A DNA stretch of 64,000 nt from Rhodocyclales bacterium GT-UBC (lineage in GTDB: Bacteria; Pseudomonadota; Gammaproteobacteria; Burkholderiales; Rhodocyclaceae), in NCBI GenBank assembly GCA_003583745.1, contig QXPY01000011.1, positions 1-64,000 on the forward strand, in the 5' to 3' direction. The notes below the pieces were generated by a model. That model was given only the letters and a program-made list of their open reading frames with translations. It was not told where the DNA came from and ran no database searches. Position 1 is the stretch's first letter. Every line of letters begins with the position of its first letter. A program made the position numbers and the translations under genes. This document shows positions 59,563 through 64,000 of the stretch, piece after piece.

Positions 59563-61298
59563 TCGGTTTTCTCTTTGGCCGGGGCCGGAGTGGTGGCCTC
59601 GGTATCAGTGAGGTGGGCGGCGGCACGGCGGGCTTCGATTTCGGCGACCTCTTGTTGCATGGCGGCATCCTGCAACTCGGTGTTTCTCGGCTGGGCGGCG
59701 GCGCGCTGGGCCTTGGCCCGCGCCATGGCGGCTTCGATTGCTGCCTTTTTGGCATCCATGCCGGCATCAACCGGCACTGTCTGCTCGGTCGTCGGCGCCG
59801 GTGCGTCGGCGGGCGGGGCGTTTTCCGCCGCAGCCGCAGCGGCAGCTTCGGCAGCCTTTTTGGCGGCCTGAGCTGCCGCCGCCTTGGCCAGCTTTTCGGC
59901 CTTCTCGGCTTTTTCACGCTCTTCGCGCAGCTGCTTGAATTCGAAGCGCTCCTTGGCTGTGTCGGCGGCCTTTTTCTCGCGTTCGCGCGCCCAGATTTCG
60001 CTTTTCGCGAAACGGAAATAGGAAACGAGTGGAATGCGTGAGGGACAGACGAAGGAGCAGCAGCCGCATTCGATGCAATCGAAGATGTGGTATTCCTGAG
60101 TCTTGCCGAAATTTTTGGCGCGCGAGAACCAGTACATCTCGAAGGGTTGCAGTTCGTGCGGGCAGGCCTGGGCACAGGAGCCGCAGCGAATGCAGGGCAT
60201 TTCCGGCGCCTTGGGCGGGAACAGTTGTGCGGAATGGGCAATCAGGCAGTTGGTTGCCTTGACCACCGGGGCGTTCGCGTCGGGCACCAGGAAGCCCATC
60301 ATCGGGCCGCCCATGATGATGCCGTCGGTGTCGGGCTGCGGTTGCGCCAGCTGGAGAAGCTCGCCCATCGGAGTGCCGATCAGCACCTCGTAATTGCGTG
60401 GTGCCTGCACGTTGCCGGACAGTGTCACCAGCCGCGACACCACCGGCTCGCCGTGGGCGACGGCGCGCCAGGCCGTATAGGCCGTGGCGACGTTGAAGCA
60501 TTGCACGCCGAGATCGGTCGAGCGCTTGCTGGCCGGGACTTCCTTGCCGGTCAGGACGCGAATCAACTGTTTGGCGCCACCAGCCGGGTAGAGGGTCGGT
60601 ACCTGGATGACTTCGAAGGTCTCGCCAACGGCCTGGACGGCTGCGCGCATGGCGGCGGCCGCTTCCGGCTTGTTGTCCTCGATGCCGATCAGCACCTTCT
60701 TCGGTTGCAGCAAGTCGCGGAAGATGCCGACGCCGCGCACCACCTCTTCGGCGCGTTCGCGCATCAGCAGGTCGTCGCAGGTTATGAAAGGTTCGCACTC
60801 GGCGCCGTTGATGACCAGTTCGTCCATCGGCACCGTTTTCGAGGCGGTCAGCTTGCCGTGGGTCGGGAACACGGCGCCGCCCAGGCCGACCACGCCGGCC
60901 TGCTGCAGGCGTTCGCGCACTTCTTCCGGGCTCAGGGCGCTGTAATCCAGGGGCTGGCGGTCGATCCATTCGTCCCGGCCATCCGGCTCGATGACGACGC
61001 ACAGCGCGTCGAGACCCGACGGATGCGGCTGGACATGCATGGCCACTGCGCGCACGGTGCCCGAGGTCGGGGCGTGCACGGCGGCCGAGATCCAGCCGTC
61101 GGCTTCACCGATCAGCTGCCCCTTGAGTACCTTGTCGCCAGCCTGCACCACCGGGCGCGGCGTGCCGCCGATGCTCTGGTGCAGCGGCACGATCAGGCTC
61201 GAAGGGAGCGGCGCCTGGGCGATCGGCAAACCGACGGATTGCGTCTTGTTGGTTGGCGGTTTGACGCCGCCCTTGAATTTGAACAGGTTCATCAACAT
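59559..61298 (-). CDS. rnfC: RnfC subunit
   Basis: 579 residues from the ATG at 61298, which overlaps the rnfB stop by one base. NADH/FMN-binding core with GLGGAVFPTHGKL and GAECEPFITCDDLLM, and two 4Fe-4S clusters in CIRCGSCAQACP and CIECGCCSFVCPS. A long Ala/Lys/Glu-rich C-terminal extension (about residues 450-579) is coiled-coil-like and variable between species. Soluble, membrane-attached. Confidence 0.93.
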   Translation of the reverse strand: MLMNLFKFKGGVKPPTNKTQSVGLPIAQAPLPSSLIVPLHQSIGGTPRPVVQAGDKVLKGQLIGEADGWISAAVHAPTSGTVRAVAMHVQPHPSGLDALCVVIEPDGRDEWIDRQPLDYSALSPEEVRERLQQAGVVGLGGAVFPTHGKLTASKTVPMDELVINGAECEPFITCDDLLMRERAEEVVRGVGIFRDLLQPKKVLIGIEDNKPEAAAAMRAAVQAVGETFEVIQVPTLYPAGGAKQLIRVLTGKEVPASKRSTDLGVQCFNVATAYTAWRAVAHGEPVVSRLVTLSGNVQAPRNYEVLIGTPMGELLQLAQPQPDTDGIIMGGPMMGFLVPDANAPVVKATNCLIAHSAQLFPPKAPEMPCIRCGSCAQACPHELQPFEMYWFSRAKNFGKTQEYHIFDCIECGCCSFVCPSRIPLVSYFRFAKSEIWAREREKKAADTAKERFEFKQLREEREKAEKAEKLAKAAAAQAAKKAAEAAAAAAAENAPPADAPAPTTEQTVPVDAGMDAKKAAIEAAMARAKAQRAAAQPRNTELQDAAMQQEVAEIEARRAAAHLTDTEATTPAPAKEKTE

Positions 61299-61873
61299 CA
61301 AGCGGCCTCCTGGCTGGCCGCAGCCTGGCGTAGTTCAGGTCTGATCTCGACCACCGGATATTTCCATTTCCAGTTGTCGATGTTTTCACCGATCGTTTCC
61401 ATGCTGATGCATTCGACCGGACAAGGCGGCAGGCAGAGTTCGCAGCCGGTGCACAGGGCGGCGACGATGGTGTGCATCTGCTTGGCGGCGCCGACGATGG
61501 CATCGACCGGGCAGGCCTGGATGCACAGCGTGCAGCCGATGCAGGTGTTTTCGTCGATCAGTGCGACGGCCTTCGGCTTTTCCTCGGCATCGAGCGGCTT
61601 GACCTCGCGGCCGAGCAGGTCGGCCAGGCGTTGCACGCCTTCGCTGCCGCCCGGCGGACACTTGTTGATTTCCTCGCCGTTGGCGATGGCTTCGGCATAG
61701 GGTTTGCAGCCTGGGTAGCCGCATTGGCCGCACTGGGTCTGGGGCAGGATGGCCTCGATTTTTTCGACCAGCGGGTCGCCCTCGACCTTGAACTTGATCG
61801 AGGCGAAACCCAGCGCGGCACCGAGGACGATGGCGCCGAGGGCCATGATGGCAATGGCGAGCAGGATTTCCAT
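61298..61873 (-). CDS. rnfB: RnfB ferredoxin-type subunit
   Basis: 191 residues. One N-terminal membrane helix (about 3-23) then the Fe-S domain with the four-Cys motif [16 protein letters not shown], and two ferredoxin-type motifs [12 protein letters not shown] and [12 protein letters not shown]. Its start shares a base with the rnfA stop (TAATG). It accepts electrons from ferredoxin in the complex. Confidence 0.94.
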   Translation of the reverse strand: MEILLAIAIMALGAIVLGAALGFASIKFKVEGDPLVEKIEAILPQTQCGQCGYPGCKPYAEAIANGEEINKCPPGGSEGVQRLADLLGREVKPLDAEEKPKAVALIDENTCIGCTLCIQACPVDAIVGAAKQMHTIVAALCTGCELCLPPCPVECISMETIGENIDNWKWKYPVVEIRPELRQAAASQEAA

Positions 61874-62457
61874 TATTGATACTTGTCCAGGCCGGCAAAG
61901 CCCATGAAGGCCAGGGCCATCAGGCCGGCAGTGACCATGGCGATGGCGACACCGCGAAAATGCACCGGCACGTCGGCCCCTTCGATACGTTCGCGAATGC
62001 CGGCGAAGAGAATCAATACCAGCGAGAAACCGACGGCGCTGCCGGCACCGAAGAGCAGCGAATCGACGAAGTTGTAGCCGTTCGAGACGTTGAGCAGCGG
62101 CACGCCGAGTACCGCGCAATTGGTGGTGATCAGCGGCAGGTAGATGCCCAGCGTTTGCTGCAGCGCCGGCGAGGTCTTGGCGATGACCATCTCGGTCAGT
62201 TGGACGATGGCGGCTATGGTGACGATAAAAGACAGCGTGCGCAGGTATTCGAGGCCGAACGGCATCAACAGGTAGTGGTCGATGATGAAGCTGGCGCCGG
62301 TCGCCATGGTCAGCACGAAGGTGGTTGCCGCGCCCATCCCGTAAGCCGTTTCCAGCTTCTTGGAGACACCCATGAAAGGGCATAGCCCGAGAATCTTCAC
62401 GAGCACGACGTTGTTCACCAGAACGGCGCCGACCAGGATGAAAAGATAGTGGCTCAT
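61873..62457 (-). CDS. rnfA: RnfA membrane subunit
   Basis: 194 residues from [32 protein letters not shown]; the frame extends five codons to a TTG at 62472, which is less likely. Six membrane helices with [12 protein letters not shown], typical RnfA/NqrE. First gene of rnfABCDGE, an ion-translocating ferredoxin:NAD oxidoreductase often supplying reduced ferredoxin for nitrogen fixation or reductive metabolism. rnfH is not seen here. The order A-B-C-D-G-E and tight overlaps are standard. Confidence 0.95.
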   Translation of the reverse strand: MSHYLFILVGAVLVNNVVLVKILGLCPFMGVSKKLETAYGMGAATTFVLTMATGASFIIDHYLLMPFGLEYLRTLSFIVTIAAIVQLTEMVIAKTSPALQQTLGIYLPLITTNCAVLGVPLLNVSNGYNFVDSLLFGAGSAVGFSLVLILFAGIRERIEGADVPVHFRGVAIAMVTAGLMALAFMGFAGLDKYQ

Positions 62458-62529
62458 AGTTTGAATGGGCAAGATACAGGCATTATCCGGCCGCGCCGAG
62501 GTGCCGGCAACCGCGCCGCTGTCATGGTT

Positions 62530-63573
62530 TTAGGCAGTCTTTTTCAGCATGGTGGCGAGGGTTGCCGCCACTTCGCTGACCAGGTCCGGGCCGCGATAGA
62601 TGAAGCCGCTGTAGAACTGGACCAGGCTGGCCCCGGCACGAATCTTCTCGGCCGCGTCCTCGCCGCCCAGGATGCCGCCGACGCCGATGATCGGCAGTTC
62701 GCCGGCCAGCGCCGTGGCCAGCTTTTTCTGGACATCGGTCGATTTGCGGAATACCGGCGCGCCGGACAGACCACCCGTTTCCTGGCCATTCGGCAGATTT
62801 TCCACGCCGTCGCGCGACAAAGTGGTGTTGGTGGCGATGACGCCGTCGATGCGATGGCGGCGCAGCGCGTCGGCGATGGCGGTGATTTGCGTATCGTCGA
62901 GGTCGGGCGCGATCTTCAAGGCCATCGGCACGTATTTGCCGTGCTTGTCGGCCAGTTGTTCCTGGCGGGCCTTGAGTTGGGCGAGCAGGTCGTCGAGCGC
63001 GTCATCCTTTTGCAATTCGCGCAGGTTCTTGGTGTTGGGCGAGGAAATGTTGACCGCCACGTAGCTGGCGTCGCCGTACACTTTCTCCAGGCAGATCAGG
63101 TAGTCGTCGGCAGCCTTGTCGATCGGCGTCGTCGCGTTTTTGCCGATGTTGATGCCGAGGATGCCGCCCTTTTTCGGGAATTCCGCAGCCCGGACGTTCT
63201 CCAGCAGCTTGTCTACGCCGGCATTGTTGAAACCCATGCGGTTGATGATGCCCTGGGCGTCCGGCAGGCGGAACAGGCGCGGTTTCGGGTTGCCGTCCTG
63301 CGGTCGCGGCGTGATCGTGCCGATCTCCAGGAAACCGAAGCCCAGCCGGGCCAGGCCGTCGATGTAGTCGCCGTTCTTGTCCAGGCCGGCAGCCAGGCCG
63401 ACCGGGTTGGGGAACTTGAGACCCATGACTTCGACCGGGCAGGGAGCGACCGGTTTGGCGAGCAGACCGGCCAGGCCGCTGGCGTTGAGCAGGGAGATGC
63501 CGCTCATACCCAGGCCGTGTGCGGTTTCGGGGTCGAGGGCGAAGAAGAATTTGCGGATGAGTGGATATAGCAT
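62530..63573 (-). CDS. pyrD: Dihydroorotate dehydrogenase (quinone), class 2
   Basis: 347 residues from the ATG at 63573. The N-terminal membrane-associated helix region ([22 protein letters not shown]) is present, then the FMN barrel: [32 protein letters not shown] and a Ser-type catalytic loop ([17 protein letters not shown]-like class 2 context) and [28 protein letters not shown] near the end. It oxidises dihydroorotate to orotate with quinone as acceptor in pyrimidine synthesis. It follows the rnf operon on the same strand with about 70 bases to rnfA and is probably separately transcribed. Confidence 0.94.
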   Translation of the reverse strand: MLYPLIRKFFFALDPETAHGLGMSGISLLNASGLAGLLAKPVAPCPVEVMGLKFPNPVGLAAGLDKNGDYIDGLARLGFGFLEIGTITPRPQDGNPKPRLFRLPDAQGIINRMGFNNAGVDKLLENVRAAEFPKKGGILGINIGKNATTPIDKAADDYLICLEKVYGDASYVAVNISSPNTKNLRELQKDDALDDLLAQLKARQEQLADKHGKYVPMALKIAPDLDDTQITAIADALRRHRIDGVIATNTTLSRDGVENLPNGQETGGLSGAPVFRKSTDVQKKLATALAGELPIIGVGGILGGEDAAEKIRAGASLVQFYSGFIYRGPDLVSEVAATLATMLKKTA

Positions 63574-63773
63574 AACCTGGTATTTTACCGCATTGCAGCA
63601 CACTCCCGATGCCCGGCACCTCACGCTTCTTTATCAACCGATAAGAAACTTGGGTGGTGCTATTCATTCCGGGTATTTTCGGGGTGGCGTGGGAATTTGC
63701 ACAGTCGCCGCCGACAGTTTTGCTAGCATCGGCATGCTAAAAAACGATGCAGCCGCCGCCTTCCGGAAAGATC

Positions 63774-64000
63774 ATGAGTTCATTGACAGCCTTAATCAAC
63801 GCCATTCGTGCCGGCCAATTGGGCCAAGTCAGGGCCGAATTGGAAAAGCATGGAGCAATCGCTTGGACGGACGAACAGGGCGATGCAGCGCTGGCGATGG
63901 GGATAGCCTGTTTCCTCGGACATGGCGAGATCGTTCGGGAACTGGTCGCGCGCGGTGCGCCGGTCAATCACGCCGACAATCGTTTGCCGACCTCACCGCT
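63774..64000 (+). CDS. Ankyrin-repeat protein (partial, runs off the right edge)
   Basis: 75 residues visible from the ATG at 63774, with GGAAAG just upstream. SSLTALINAIRAGQLGQVRAEL and GDAALAMGIACFLGHGEIVRELVARGAPVNHADN show ankyrin repeat pattern (about one and a half repeats). A palindrome TAGCATCGGCATGCTA lies at 63724-63739 in its upstream region. Rest of the gene unknown. Confidence 0.75.
   Translation, partial: MSSLTALINAIRAGQLGQVRAELEKHGAIAWTDEQGDAALAMGIACFLGHGEIVRELVARGAPVNHADNRLPTSP

Noticed and set aside
63724-63739. Palindrome TAGCATCGGCATGCTA as a terminator
   Set aside because: It lies upstream of the ankyrin gene, stem of six bases; more likely a regulatory site or chance.

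Overview
The window looks like a chromosomal segment of a GC-rich betaproteobacterium, most likely of the Rhodocyclales (Dechloromonas/Azonexus-like). The call rests on a phenylacetate (paa) catabolic cluster with its own branched-chain-type ABC transporter, an RnfABCDGE operon, many GGDEF/EAL and PAS proteins, and generally strong third-position GC bias. No rRNA, tRNA or CRISPR array was seen.

Layout. Positions 1-2572 hold part of an integron gene-cassette array: five small minus-strand genes of unknown function separated by attC sites, with no integrase in view and only a half attC site at the right end. 2668-11858 is ordinary chromosome: a giant alpha-2-macroglobulin, a DUF4124 protein, a CNNM/CBS membrane protein and small hypotheticals. 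12121-33062 is a phenylacetate-type aromatic degradation and uptake region: PaaX repressor, PaaY, an IclR regulator, two periplasmic binding proteins, PaaF, PaaJ, PaaK, PaaI, PaaH, PaaG and PaaN on the minus strand. Diverging from paaN is a plus-strand operon of a single-subunit diiron oxygenase, a [2Fe-2S]/FAD reductase, LivH, LivM, LivG and a LivF ATPase fused to an N-terminal hemerythrin domain. The multisubunit epoxidase PaaABCDE is absent from the window; the diiron protein and reductase occupy its logical place. Three copies of one two-part operator (ATAC, about 28 bp, GTATC) lie in the paaX promoter region and at both ends of the divergent paaN/oxygenase promoter region.

33330-35578 is an AT-rich two-gene island resembling the PARIS anti-phage system (AriA ATPase plus AriB DUF4435/Toprim-like effector), with a 9-G tract inside ariB that could make it phase-variable. 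36232-39542 holds a glycine-zipper protein and a LysR regulator divergent from an AhpD-like/flavin-binding/DUF1348 cluster. 39700-42624 encodes CysDN (sulfate activation) and a periplasmic Cu/Zn superoxide dismutase. 42732-57180 is rich in signalling: DUF2789, a hybrid histidine kinase, a Cys-rich repeat protein, a GspE/PilB-type ATPase, an oxygen-binding-diiron-like MBL protein, DUF1841-FIST-Nth, and a diguanylate cyclase / di-haem peroxidase / GGDEF-EAL cluster. 57198-62457 is a complete, translationally coupled rnfABCDGE operon, followed by pyrD and the start of an ankyrin-repeat gene cut by the window edge.

How the parts work together. PaaK activates phenylacetate (or a related aryl acid imported by the Liv-type transporter) to the CoA thioester; the diiron oxygenase/reductase pair is inferred to attack the ring; PaaG/PaaN open and oxidise the product; PaaF, PaaH and PaaJ carry out beta-oxidation; PaaI and PaaY are housekeeping thioesterases. 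The main novelty candidates are the non-PaaABCDE oxygenase and the hemerythrin-ABC ATPase fusion in the same operon, both oxygen-handling iron proteins.
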